Shown here piece after piece: positions 44,758-57,841 of a stretch of 64,000 bases of DNA (within the stretch, counting starts at the first letter, position 1; each line of letters opens with the position of its first letter). Below the pieces are notes generated by a model. That model searched no databases. It saw nothing but the letters and a program-made list of their open reading frames with translations, and had not been told where the DNA came from. The stretch spans positions 14,757,425 through 14,821,424 of the forward strand of contig JARUPZ010000002.1 of the NCBI GenBank assembly GCA_031213475.1. Reading direction: 5' to 3'. The position numbers and the translations under genes are program-made. Source of the stretch: Nereocystis luetkeana. Lineage: Eukaryota > Sar > Phaeophyceae > Laminariales > Laminariaceae.

Positions 44758-47700
44758 GTAACAGCAGATACCAGGTAAGTTGTACCTGGTAGTGTGTGTT
44801 CTCCGTTCTTTCTACCCGTCGACACCCATCCACAGCACAACCAGCAGTGTCCTCGCCGATTCTTCAATCGTAGAAGAGATGCAAGTTCTGAGGTCACAAA
44901 GCTATGCCACAGAGACACTACATACAGTAGTGCGTTCGTTGCCACGTACCAGGTATGCAGTAAGCACAGCAGTGGGCAACAATGCCATGTCATCATACTG
45001 GATACGACAGGCACGACATACACATTCTATGAAATAGAGAAACGAAAGGAAACAAACAAAGAGAAAACAAAAACAAAGAATACAAATCGAATTCAGTAAA
45101 AACGGGATATAGACGAGACATATTACGCAGCTTGCAAAGTTGAGTACCTGGTATCAACTATTAATACCAGGGTATGCAGTATGTAATCAGTCGAACTCAC
45201 AGCTGACGTATTTCATCATTTTATAAAATCGAAATCGAGGTACGTGCTATGTGAAAGGTTCGGAGAAGCGTGCCAAGGCGGCGGAATGACAAGAGGGCCA
45301 GATGTTTTCGTCAACAAACCCTAAAAAGTGCGAGGTAGTTACCAGTTTTTCGACACTATGGGTGACGCGAATTGTGCAGGAGACGAAGAGAACTCGCCCT
45401 GTACGTTGGTCGATTGGAGTTGAGGATAGGGTTACGGGTAGGGTTATAGTCAGTAACTATGCGGTGGTGTACCCGCCTTTTTTCAAGACCACACCCCGTG
45501 ACAAGCCCGAACACGTGGTCTGATCTCTCGTACCAGGTACCACTATGCCCCAAAATATAAGAGCCGTTTTGATTAAATATTAATATACAGACGGTGCTTA
45601 TATTTCGGTACTACTGTACATTTGTACCAGGTACTGAAAAAATGATCTCGAATTAATATTGATAGTATAATTCCAAGTAGTTTTTTTCAGGTGACAAACA
45701 AGCCGATTTACCTGGTCTTACTCCCAATCTAAGCCTCATAACATCTTCACCCTTTTTGGATCAGTCGGTCCTGCTTTTGAGGACAAACCACTCATATTCT
45801 AAGTAGTTTGTCCCCCAAACCAGACGGCACTGCAGTCCCAAAACTCTACAAGTAAGTGCTAATAGTACTGAATATGGCCTAGACCCTTTTAGGGCAAACT
45901 GTACTTCCGTTTTGGGAACAAACCGCTCATATTCTAAGTACAAAAGCTACTGAAAATCTGAGTAGTTTGTCCCCGAAACGGGACTGCAGTCGGATGGTTT
46001 CAAAATTGGTACAACTTTGGAGTATCCCTATGGTACACAGCAGTAGTGATCCTCAACCATACCGGACCGGTAGTATCGAAAAAGTGCAAAGGCACCCTTG
46101 ATCCAACCGAGGATAAATATGATTGATTCCGGCTGGGAAAGTAAGGGCACGCGGCCGGACAGAGAGGAGTGTGTCAGACACACAGGGTCGATCACGCCTG
46201 CCTACAGGGTTCGCGGAGCACGATCCTCCAAACCCCTGGAATTGCCAAGCATCACACAGGTTCTCAACAGATGGGAAGAAAGCGCAGAACTGGCTTGTCC
46301 TTGTAATACTACACAATATATTAATACAGCTTCATGCAGTTTTATTAATAGTACAACCTACGACGTTTTCAAGGTACACCTCGCCACCCAATGCATCTAA
46401 CGCCCCGATCTGGGCGGGCGGTGTACAGAGTACCGTTGCCAATCTGTACCCAACGGCGGTTTTCTACGATTGCGTCGCCTTGTGGAAGGTTGGGGGGGGG
46501 AGCGCACACCGGTGTATAACACAAAGCAGCAGTGGCACGCACAGCGGGGATTTCAGATAGTGACGGCAGACCACACGACTACGGTGCTACTTATGGTACT
46601 TCTCCGTGCATCTATAAAATATTGATATTAATAGTAGTTCTCCGCACATCCATACCCACGCGAACGGCGATCACCACTGCCATGGTCAACCTTCCAACCG
46701 CCACCCCTAGAAAATACAGCATATGACAGTACATATACCCTATCATACAGCTACCAGCTATTACTACGAGAGTGTTGAGTGCTGGCTTTGGCTCTTGAAA
46801 GAGAGCTATCAAAACTCAACTATTAATAGATGCACGAACACATACAAAACAATCTATTAATATAACGTCCGTCAAGAGAGGCGATGCTGCTACAACCCCC
46901 CCCCGCCCCCCCGTCTATGGTCACACGACTACGCCCATGCGTGGCATGAACCCACCTCCGGCGCCTCCATCAAACACCAGGATAGCTGAATTATTGGTAG
47001 CTTCAGGTTTGTTTGCGGATCAAAAGCAGCTGCGCTCACGGCTCTGGCGGCCCTCGCTGGCCACCGGTAGCAGACTGCCGTGTCGCACGGTTTGCCCCAA
47101 AAAATTATTGTGCTCGTGCCCTTCGCCCACAAAATTTCCCGAAGAAATTTCCCGGCATCCGGCGCCCCGCACTCTTACTCTTGCAAGCTAATCGCAGCCA
47201 GCATTCCTCATGACGGAGAAATGGTGGCGATTACGGCAACGACAACGGAAAGTTTGAAAAAAAAAAAAAAAAAATGTGGGAAACCTATCGCTCTCTGTCT
47301 CGAGACGTCAATAACGAACAAAAAGCGCAAATGGTGTGCTCAGTAGGCCATGTACGTCGGACAATGCACGGGTATCAAGTGCCTACCCGCGTATTTACCC
47401 GGGTATGCACAAACAACACAGACAGGTTTGGTACCCGGGGGCCTCAGAGTAAATACCGTCCTAAACACCCTCGAAAAAATGCTAATTCCGCCGCCCCAGG
47501 AGGCTGGCCATCGCCCCTCCCTTTCGCGGCCGGTCCTCGGTGTCGGGTCCCAGGTGTTGTAGCGCTGCTGATAATGTCGCTATGCAAAAGCCTGTTTCGG
47601 TTCAATACAGCACGGGATTTCCATACAGACGCGGGGGGCGGGGGGGGGGGGGGGGCACAAACAATCAAACGAAAAAGACAAATATGGCAATGTGGGCGTG

Positions 47701-48366
47701 AGAAACGTACGTCAGGAACAAGATAAGATGTCAGAGTATATCTAGGGCACAACAGCGCACCCCGGGCGCTACTGACGAAAGGAGAGCGGGCGACAAACTA
47801 GCAGCCGAAGAACGAGTTTACAGCCTCTTGAAGCGCGGTGATGTACCCGCTTACAGGTAGCAACACCAGACATGCACCCCTCCCCACCCCCAACCCCCCC
47901 ACCCTCTACCTGCTCGTCGACACTAACCACAGCTCAAGCTGTGTGTCGGTATTGGGGAGGAGTGCACATCGTTATTGGGCAACCCGTCCAATACGAGAAC
48001 CTCTTGTTTTTCATGGGTGATGCCATGTCGTGCCACATAACCGCGCTCGATGAAAATAATATTTGCTGGGATAGTACATTCCCCCCCCCCCCAACCCCCT
48101 ATTTTATATAGGTTGGGTTGGCGTCGGTTGGCAACGACACTGTAAAACATGCCGCTCACTACGTGAGCTACTGTAGACAACCAGGGTACCCTTTTTTTTC
48201 TTGTTTTTTTTTTGCGGTCGCCCACAGCTGGTTGTCGAGTTAGATCGTTTGTGCGAGGTGAACAACCTTTTCTCCGCACAAGTGGGAATGATCGTATCAC
48301 GCAGTGTTCAAGGTAAGGCACCCAAGAGGCAGTTACATAGTACTCCTGTCATTGGAATTGCCTACA
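44758..48366. other. Spacer or 3' region of the VPS9 gene
   Basis: The last exon of the VPS9 gene should lie here but was not identified. The stretch is rich in TACCAGGTA/TACCTGGTA words (44770-45640) and holds several TTCTAAGTAGTTTGTCCCC-like repeats (about 45797, 45957), a poly-A run at 47259-47274 and a poly-G run at about 47640-47655. Confidence 0.4.
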
Positions 48367-48624
48367 CCGGAAATTAAATCCACTCATTGAAGCTGTCGTC
48401 CATATGCAAGTCCGCCTCACAAGCGGTTCTTAGTAGGATGCAGCTCATCCTTCATGCGACTCGCCGGACACCTCACGGCGCTTCGCGCTTGGTGCAAGCA
48501 ATGTCTGCCTGGTCGGTGAAACCCCGACATGCTCCGTCCCGGCATTGTAGGGATGCGAGGGTCTATGGTCGTACGACTACGGCCATGCATGAGATCGAGT
48601 ACATCTCTCCTATCGAGTACACCC
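48367..48624 (-). repeat. Family A repeat, copy 6 (inverted)
   Basis: Reverse complement of the A consensus, from CCGGAAATTAAATCCACTC to a GAGTACACCCCCCC end, so here the poly-G head appears as poly-C. It lies downstream of the last recognised VPS9 exon. Confidence 0.85.
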
Positions 48625-48804
48625 CCCCACCCTCCCAACCACCCCAACCCCCCACCCCCACCTCTCACCCCCCTCCCCCCCCGCCTCTCCTAATGCAATT
48701 CGGAGCCTCCCCGTGCCGCCCACACAAAACACACACATGACAGCTGTGTATATACGCTCGCTCCGAGGGACACAAAATGCGTGGTCGACCAAGGGTTGAC
48801 TCAC

Positions 48805-49009
48805 CCGCTTCCCCCATCATCTTTTTGGGATCGCACAGGGCTTCGAGGACGGCCGACTGCGCCGCCAGTCCTTCCACCTTCGAATTGACCAGAACAAAGA
48901 TAAAGATGGGCAGGAAGTCGTCCGCGCCAAGGTGGTCGGCTTTTTCGCCGAAGTGCTCGGCCAGGTACAAGGCCGGGATGTCGTGCGCCACCGCCACGAG
49001 CGCATCAAG
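48805..49009 (-). CDS. VPS9 exon: catalytic ADDFLP helix
   Basis: The acceptor CTTGTTGCAG is followed by LDALVAVAHDIPALYLAEHF and GADDFLPIFIFVLVNSKVEG. The Asp and Pro of DDFLP correspond to the catalytic pair known from Rabex-5. The exon ends in KKMMGEAG with donor G/GTGAGT, phase 1. Confidence 0.85.
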
Positions 49010-50854
49010 CTGCAACAAGGGGGTTTTCCAAGCAGGGGAGGGCGCACGGGGACGGGGCACGGGGACGCAGCACACGAAGGGGTCACGGTGGAGTGGAGTG
49101 GAGTGGAGTGGATGGAAGCGCAAACAAAAAAAAACGAGCGGGAAGCGAAAAAAACAGCTAAAAAAAACAACTGCCCACAACCCACAACGCACCACGTAGC
49201 AGGCCATTTCGCTCCGGTCCCGACAAGCAACACGACGTTATTATACGTACGTAAGGTTTTTGAGCTGATCTGATCGGTACACTTCTTGCGGGAAAGCGGC
49301 CGGTTTTGTTCCTTCACCCTTTTACTAGCTGCAAACATTATCCCACACGAATTCCAAGTAGACTGCCCCATAGAACGTGGGTGAGTCAGTTCTTGAAAGG
49401 GGTCACGTTAGGTTCATTGACTTTATTTTCCGTCGGCGGCTGATGTTAAGCCTTTCATCACGTTTTTGTACCATTGGAACGCCAGCGCCATGCAAAGCAG
49501 AGGTCGTTGCCGGGAGGTGAAATGGCACGACGGTCTGCCTGGCGCCTTGAATTGCCACGGTACACACTCCGTAGAAGCAACCGCTCGCGTCGAACGGCAA
49601 GGGTCAGCGACGGGTCGAACGTAAGTCTCCGACCGATTACTCCCCTCCCGCTCCCCCCTCCTCCACGCAGAATTACGGCGAGACTGCACTGACGATACCA
49701 TACTCGTGGTAGCGCCAAGCCACCCCGCCTCCCGCCCCTCCCTCTTTCCCTATATTCCCCTCCCTCCCTCCCTCCCTCCCTCCCTCCTTCTTTCTCTCCG
49801 TCCCCCCCCCTCCCCCTCTCCCTTGCGCACGCCACCTCAATTCACCTTGTCGCACGGCAGCGTGAATGAGCCCACGGTCCGCAACAGCTTCACCGAGCTC
49901 CTCCAGCTGCTGGGAGATATGCTCCCGATCGGGATGCCGTGGAAGGACTGTGGCTTTCCCCGAGCGTCCTCCAGGCCCAGCTCGACGGCCTTCTCCAGTC
50001 GAGCCGTCGGGCCCTCCGTTCGCAGCAGCTCGTAGAGTCTTGTAGGGGATTTCGCACATTGCGGGAAGCGAAGGGAGGGGCGGGGGGCGGGGGGGGGGGG
50101 GGGGGGTGGGGTACTCATTGTCATGCATGGGCCGAAGTCGTATAACCATAGACGCTCGCATCCCCGCAATGGGGTGTACTCGCATCCCTACAATGGGGGA
50201 GGGGGGAAGAACGGGTGTGCCGCGCGCAAAGGGAGACGACGAGGGCAGTAACGCTGACTAGTTCGTGGAGAGCAAGCTCGTAATCTGCACATAGGCTAGG
50301 CCTGCTTGTCCAAGTGGGTATCACCTGAACGTGTTTCACTCAGATTCAAGCAATCTCCGCGATGCGCACGACACCGCCGTGCACGCTCAGCGTGCATCAG
50401 TCCTGCTTTCGTTGCTGTGTATATAGAGGAAGCGGAGACAGCCCACACCTTGATACGTACATGCCTCCGCGCAAAATGGACGGCCACGTCGCGTAGTATG
50501 AACAGACCCACCATATTTGTATTCAATTCCGACCCTCGCGTCTCTAGCGATTTTCCAGTAAAACTCAGCGGTTCTCCCAACACAATTCAGCGGGTATCCG
50601 GGGCAACATGGGCACACACACAGGCGCGCGTCGAGAAACGACAGAGTCAACAGCAAGAAAACGCAGTCCAGTAATCGGCTTCCGGCATGTCTGGATCATC
50701 CATTGTACCAGGTACATAATTCACGATCGTCCTCCAATGCCTAGATACTCCAAACGGTCTTCCACCGTCACTACTACTACTACTACCACTGCTGCTACTA
50801 CTACTACTACTACTACTACTACTGCTACTACTACTACCACTACCACTACTACTG

Positions 50855-50889
<35 letters not shown>

Positions 50890-51031
50890 GCTGCTACTAC
50901 TACTACTACTACTACTACTACTAATACTACTACTACTACTGCTACTACTACTACTACTACTACTACTACCACTACTACTACTACTACCACTACTGCTACT
51001 GCTACTACTACTACTACTACTACTACTACTG

Positions 51032-51076
<45 letters not shown>

Positions 51077-54000
51077 ATACGGTACTACCACGACTACCTC
51101 AAGTAATACTACTCAGAACGTGAGAGGAAAACGCATCGCGGTAGACACCCGCGTCCGCCATTTTCCCCACACCTCTAACAACCATCCAGGAAGCGAACGA
51201 CAAAGACACAAAAAAAAAACACACACACACACAAACACACACATTTCAACGTCACACCAAGTCATTCACCTTCCCATGATCGGCACGAAAACTTCCGCCT
51301 CCACTTGCCGCCTGACGCTTCCCGAGATCAGCTCGAGCGCTTCATCCTCCTCCTCCAGTCGATCCAACTCGGAAGGGTGGTCGCTCTTCCCCTCCCCCCT
51401 CTTCCCCGTTCCCCGCCCAACAGCCCCCTGGCCTCTCGAACTCAAAGGGTCGGACCCTGGCCGGCTGCCTCCGTCTGCCGTCGTGGACGTGTTGCCACCA
51501 AGACCGTCTCTTCCGGGATTTGCTGTCGATCTCGCTGTCGATCTCGCCGAAGCTCGCACCTTCGCACAGGAGGCAGACGGCGGCAACACGAGTCGGGAGG
51601 GGCGGGGGCACGGGGGGTGTTTTACCACCAGACCAAGGAAGCAAACAAAGAAAAGTGACTCCAGGCTGAAGAAGAAAGCGATACGCACACAGCGAGACAT
51701 GGCAGCCTTACGCCTGACGCCCCCGCGTCCATGTTTCTTGCCCACCCATCCACCCACCCACCCACCCACCCACCCACTCCCCCACCCACCCAACCCTCCA
51801 CCCAACCGCCCGCCCATTCATCCACCGTCCGCGCACCCACCCACCATGTCGCGAAGCTCCTCAAAGCATCCCTCGGTGACAACGTACTGCAGGTGCTCGA
51901 TGACCTCGGGGAGCCTCTTGAGGACGGCGTCCGCCGTCACGGCCTTTTTGCCTCGCGACACGGGGCCGTCGCACGCATCCCTAACGAACTCCGCCACAGC
52001 TCGCTCCAGCGGCGGCAGCCGGAGGACCTGCCACGCGCGAACCTGCCAAGTCACGAGAAGCCGGCCGACAAAGAATGCCGAAGCTGGTCAAGGCCGCAAC
52101 GCGAGCAAGACGCTGGAGAAACCGTCCACACACTAGGCAGATCACGATTGGCTTGCAGACCATCTAGCTCCTACAGTAATATTTATACCACAGGGTATAC
52201 CCCAGGTATATCATTAAAAAAACATCACCTGTGTGAGATCGAGGAAGTTGTCGAAGTCCATCTTTTCAAGCTGTGTATGTATGGGGTATGTATGTAAGTA
52301 TGCATGTATATATATATATGTATGTATGCCGTTATCAGATGCTGTGCAGGGTCAGTATCATACAGATCCAACCCAGGAAGTAAGTGTGGCGCCAGGTCAT
52401 GCCAGATTATACGGTTCCCACCAGCAGGTCATACAGATCATACAGCTCAGGAATCCATCTGCCCTGAAAGGCCTAGATCGTCTAGATCATCAACTGAACA
52501 TCGGTGACCTGTTCGATACGTGGCCCCGTGAGCGAAACAAGCACTGGCGTACACCCCCTCCTGTGATTAATTTAACGAGTCGATATGACACGGGATAGCA
52601 ACAGCTGCAGCAGCAGTACTTGAACGTGGTTACAATTGTTGTACAACCGAGTTTTTTGGACGCAAAGCTACTCGAAATTAGAGTTGAGATAATCCTTCAA
52701 AAGTCCTTGGAACTAAAGATGAGATAATCATTGCGGTACATATGCCAGATGCGTACGTAGTAAAAGGGTGAAGTGGCTTCAGGAGCGACGACCCGCGTCG
52801 GAAACCGTCAACCATCGCTCTCTCTCTCTCTCTCTTTACTACCGTAGCTTCTCGGCCGGTGGGGGTCTGCCACATGCGCAGGCGGTGCTCGCATCGGGGG
52901 GCATACCGAACGGCGATGGGTATGCACAGTACGTAAGCGCCCTAACCTCAGTACCACTAGTTAGCCGCGTTACACCTGCTGTCGTACCCGCACTTTGGGG
53001 ACAAAAAAACTTGACATTAGAGTGGGGTCATCTTTGCAGTATTTGTGTACCTGGTACGTACCCAGCAGAATGGTTGGTGTGTTGGTGTACCGTTTAGGGC
53101 GTGGAGTTCGCACAAGAGAGGCGTGATCATTTTTTTAGCGCTCTCTCGTTTTCTCCACGACAACGGTGAAGGGTGCTGAAGTCGTACCAGGTAAGTTATA
53201 TTTTCGGAAGGCTCTCTACCAGACCCTTCCGAAAACACCTTAAATGTTGTTCGGTATTGGCAATCTCGACCTTCCCGTTCTGGGAGAAAAAATCGAGCGC
53301 TGAATTAAAAGCGATCGCATTTCTGTGCGAAAATTCAATGCTCTTTATGGTGAGTGGCTTTAAGAAGACCATGCCCCCCCCCCGGGTCAAAAATACTCAA
53401 CCAGCGCTCTCTCTTTTCTCGCGTCTCGGCCGGCCGGGGGGATTGCCACAAGCGAAGGCGGTGCGCGTAACTTGGGAAAACACCGAACGGCGATGGGTGC
53501 GTAGGCGCCACTGACTGCCCAGTACCAGGTATTCTCGATCGCTGGCTCGAAAGGGTTCTCGCGTACGCGGTCTTCTGATTGGCGGGAAAAAAAACAAGAC
53601 AGAGAACGTTACGATTGGTGGGGATGCCTTGGATGATGTGTGACTTCATCCAAGGGTGGCTTCCTGCCCATTAAATGTTTTAGCCGTGGATGGCGTCAGC
53701 GCGTCTCTGACTGGTCCATAGTCCATGCCAGGTACGTGGGATGTTTAATGGAGTGTTGTACTTGGTGGAAAATCCCTACCAGGAACAGATGATATGCGAC
53801 ATCATCCAAGGCTTCTCCCCCGCACAACAACTATATACGTGTGGACACATGCAACCACCACCACCACCACCATCGCCATCCTGCGGCCGTTGTAACCGAG
53901 GAGTTCCACACCTGTAGGGCTTGTCGGAGCTCTCTTTCCGGCCGACTTCTCTGGAGTCGCTCCAACGTCTCCACGCGCGGGCTGGTGCCCAGAAAGTCCT

Positions 54001-57000
54001 GCAGCAGGTGGGCCACGTGCGCCGAAGAGGGGTGGAGCGGACCCATGTACAGGAGGCTGCACAACCGCTGAAGATACGACTCCAGCCTGTGCCATAGAAC
54101 GGGATGCCAGAGGACAAGTAAGGGCGGTTGTGTTGCTCACGAGCGAGAGAAACAGAGAGAGAGCAAGAGGCTTTAAAACTGTAGCTACGTACTTTACGTA
54201 GCCGGTGCTAATTGACGGGTAAGGGGTGGGTGAGGCAAGGCATCATGGTCGCCCCGCGGTGTGCGTGATGGTCTGGTGTGGCCGGTAACACCAATAAACG
54301 ATTACTTTCCGTGCAACAGGTAGGATAGATCGGCCGCGACCCCCCCGATACATGAAATCGAGCAGAACGTCGAGCGTTCGTTGGTTAGTTCGTCGCGGGC
54401 CAAGAGGGCCTGCTTACCGACACACGGAAGAAAGGTACTCCTACGTATCGGCACCGAGAAAGCAGCGGCCTTCCTATACCTACCGGCCCCCGAAAACACC
54501 CTTGGAACCAGAACCGAAACCTACATTGAAGCTCCAGTCAACCTCCTCTCTCAGCGTCTGGCGCCAAGTCCAACTTCCGCTATACAGAAACCCCCCTCCA
54601 CAGCACCGCGCCTCCGCAGGTATCGATCGCGCCCCCACCCCCACCTCAAGCACGCCCCCACGCCCCCAACAGCACCCGAAGCGGGGAGCCAACGCCAAGG
54701 GTAAGACTTGCGGAAACCAAATATGCCATCAATACGAGACCGGCCTTTACGGGGGCGTCAAGGCCTATTCTTCATGCTTGTTCAAGGGTCGGGTCGTACC
54801 TCGGGGGTCGGGTCCGGTCGGGTCGAACCTCGGGGGTCGGGTCGAATCTCGGGGGTCGGGTCGAACCTCGGGGGTCGGGTCGGGTCGGATCACCTATAAC
54901 CCGACCCCGACCCGCGCATGAGATTTCGAAGACCTCCAGACCCGACCCGACGCGACCCGACTCGACTCGACCCGTGAGATGTTGAAGACCTCCTGACCCA
55001 ACTCGCGGGTCAGACTATGACCCGTGAACAGCCCTGGTTAGGGTCAAACCGTGGCCTCCTACCATAGCCTCTATTGGCGGGCAGCAGTGCTCACCTTGGT
55101 CGACGAGCCTCCACCATTCCCGGCGTCTCCTTCACCTCCGGAAGCCAGGGCGGGAAGTCCAGACGCGCCAAGCTCGGCCGCAACCCCGTGCACACCTCCC
55201 GCAGCTTGGCGAACTCCGCGTGGCACCGGTGCACCCTCCACTCGGCCCCGCTCTCCACGTCCATCACCCACACCAGGTAAGAGGTGGACCGCGAGGCGGC
55301 GCCGCCGCCACTGGTGCCGTTCGGTCTGCCCGACCCGGCAGCCAAGGGCGGCGGCGCGTGTCCCAAAACGCGAACGTTCAGCGCCTTTCGGATCCCCTGG
55401 GTAGGGACCACCGTGCGTCGCCGCGCGGCCTTGCTCTCAAGCGCCACCAGCTGCGGCCACGGCGACCAGCAGGGGCCGTTTTCTCCCTGGTTTTCGCTAG
55501 CCTGGGCAGGGGATCTTCGTCCGGCGGGCGCCGACCCCGGATTCGCTCCCTGCCCACCAGCGGCAGACAAAGGATCGCTGAACAACGGATGCCCCAAGAG
55601 AGCCGTTCCGATCCTTTCAAGGTCTGCCGGGTGGTCGTCGTCGCCGTCGTTGTCGTCCTTCTCGCCGTCTTCTCGCCCCTCGTAGCTGCCGCGTTTCTTC
55701 GGTGCGGCAGACGCCGGGGACGGTTCGCCCCCGCTGCTGTCTGATTCGTCCCATCTCATGGACTCGCCGGGTTGCCACCGGTGCGCCATCGCCGCGATGA
55801 CCTCCCGCGAGGGGCGGCGGGCCATGCCAGCGACCGACAGCCAGAGCTCCCCGGTGTCCCACTGCCTCGCCCGGTCGCTGATCTGGCAGTACAGGGTGGA
55901 GATATCCGCGGCCTCGGACGGTTTCAGGAGCTCCTCCTCCTCGAGAACCTCCAGCAGTCGGCGCGCTCGCCCCTGACCTCTTTCCGCACCGTAGCTCTGC
56001 CTGCTACCGCCGCCGCCGCCGCCGCCGCCACCACCACCACCACCGCGTTGCCATGCCTCCTCCCCCGCCGCCGCCGCCCCCCATTCTTCCGTCTGCGCGA
56101 CCCCGTGGCTCATGCCGTTTTCTACGTCGTTCACGGCCGCCTGGGGTAGCGGTCCGTCGCCCCGCATCATATGCAGGATCACGACGCCCATTAGCTCGGC
56201 CATGTAGGACACGAGTTGGTCCATGTCCCACCTCTCGGACTCGAAGTCGAGCTCTTCGACCCCGAGCAGCTCGTCTCCTTCCTGTACGCCTGCCTCCTGG
56301 TGGATGGGTGGGTGGAAATAGCGGCGTAGACGGAACGCAACACAAAAACACGCGCACACGGCAACTTGAGAAAAGAAAAAAAAAGAATGAACAAAAACTA
56401 TCAAGCAAGCTATCAAAACAACCAAACAGCCCATCAAGTCACCATGCAACTAATCAACCAACCTAACCAGTCCAACCCCCCAACCAACTGACTAACCAAC
56501 TAACTAACCAACCAGACAAGCGATACGAAAAAAAAATGTGAACGCCTCAGCAGGTTAACGTGCGTCAAGGAGGTATATACTCGTAGCTGAGCACATGGCA
56601 GGCTTTATTAAGCAAAGAGACTGACAACCAACCGACTAACCAACCAACCCACCGAAAAATGACCAAGAAAACCATCAAACAGCCAAACAAATTTCAAGGA
56701 CCTCACGTACGACGTACCACTGTCCAAATAATCCTCACGCAAAGAGACCAATGGTGAAAGAGACCCTCCTCGGACGAAACATTCAGCACACACCGCGGCG
56801 CCGAATGGCACGCTCGCAGAGGGGAGGGCGGACGAGGAGGGGGAGGGAGGTAACAAAAGTCCAAACACTCGAAAAAAATCCTGCATATCAATAAGACAAC
56901 AAAAGCCGCCGCGACCAACGAGACCCAAGGCGCCTGAAACGACCGCAAGGCAAGGCCGTGCCTCCGTCCCTCCGTCCTTTCGTGCCTCAGCCAGGCCAGC

Positions 57001-57810
57001 GCTACGCTCACCTCGGCCGAGCCCGGCGACCCATCGGCCAGCGCCTGCAACTTGTACACGAAAAATCGCCCGCAGATGTCCTTTACCGTGATGCCGAGAC
57101 CGATCGCACCCTTGTCCACCGCTACGTGGAACCTCGTACCCGGCCGGTACCCGGCAATACGGTGCGCCGATGAGGCCGTCTCCACGTTCCGAATGGCCGC
57201 CGGCGACCCTTCGCGCCGCGGCTGCTTGCCCCCGAGCGACGGCCCCGAGTCCACGCTACCCACGGCGGTAGCCGTCCGCTCTCGGATGAGGTCTCTCCGC
57301 GCGCGTTCGGCGCGCCTTCTGCTCAACCCCTGCGTTTCCCCTCCCCCCCTCTCCCCCCGCCCCGCCCCACCCCAGCCACCGTCGCCGTCGTCGACGTCGT
57401 CGTCGATGCCTATCCCCCATCCGGTGCCACCGCTACCCCCCTTCGGTGTTTTCGTCGTCTCGGCACCGCCAAAAGACAGTTCCGCTAGCGCTCTGGGCGG
57501 CGTGAAAGCCGCGGTGGCCGGCTTGGTCGAAGGTCTAGCCAAGGGCTTCGCCGAGGGCTTCACCGACGGCGTCGCCGGCGCAGGCATAGACAAGGGATGC
57601 CGCCACCCAAGCCTTTCTTCGGTGCCGCCGGAGGCTTGCCTACCCCTCACTGTTGTTGCGGGATCATGGTCCGGCCGCACAATCGGGCTCAGGTGGACCG
57701 GTTCAACACTGTCGTCGTCGTCATTATCGACGCCGTTTAGGTGGATTAATGGTTCCACGCACGGTGGCGCTTCGTGTTCGTTGTCTTGTTCCGTACGGTC
57801 TGCCGCGGCC

Positions 57811-57841
<31 letters not shown>

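Noticed and set aside
47790..48270. Two short plus-strand pieces with splice-like borders (AEERVYSLLKR near 47800 and LVVELDRLCE near 48230)
   Set aside because: The exon phases do not agree and there is no further support for a plus-strand gene.
49458..49845. Minus-strand Gly/Arg/Glu-rich open frame between VPS9 exons
   Set aside because: Made by a (CCCT)n tract, and direct splicing across it restores the VPS9 domain.
50608..51123. Plus-strand open frame rich in threonine and its minus-strand valine counterpart
   Set aside because: It is only the translation of an (ACT)n microsatellite in an intron.
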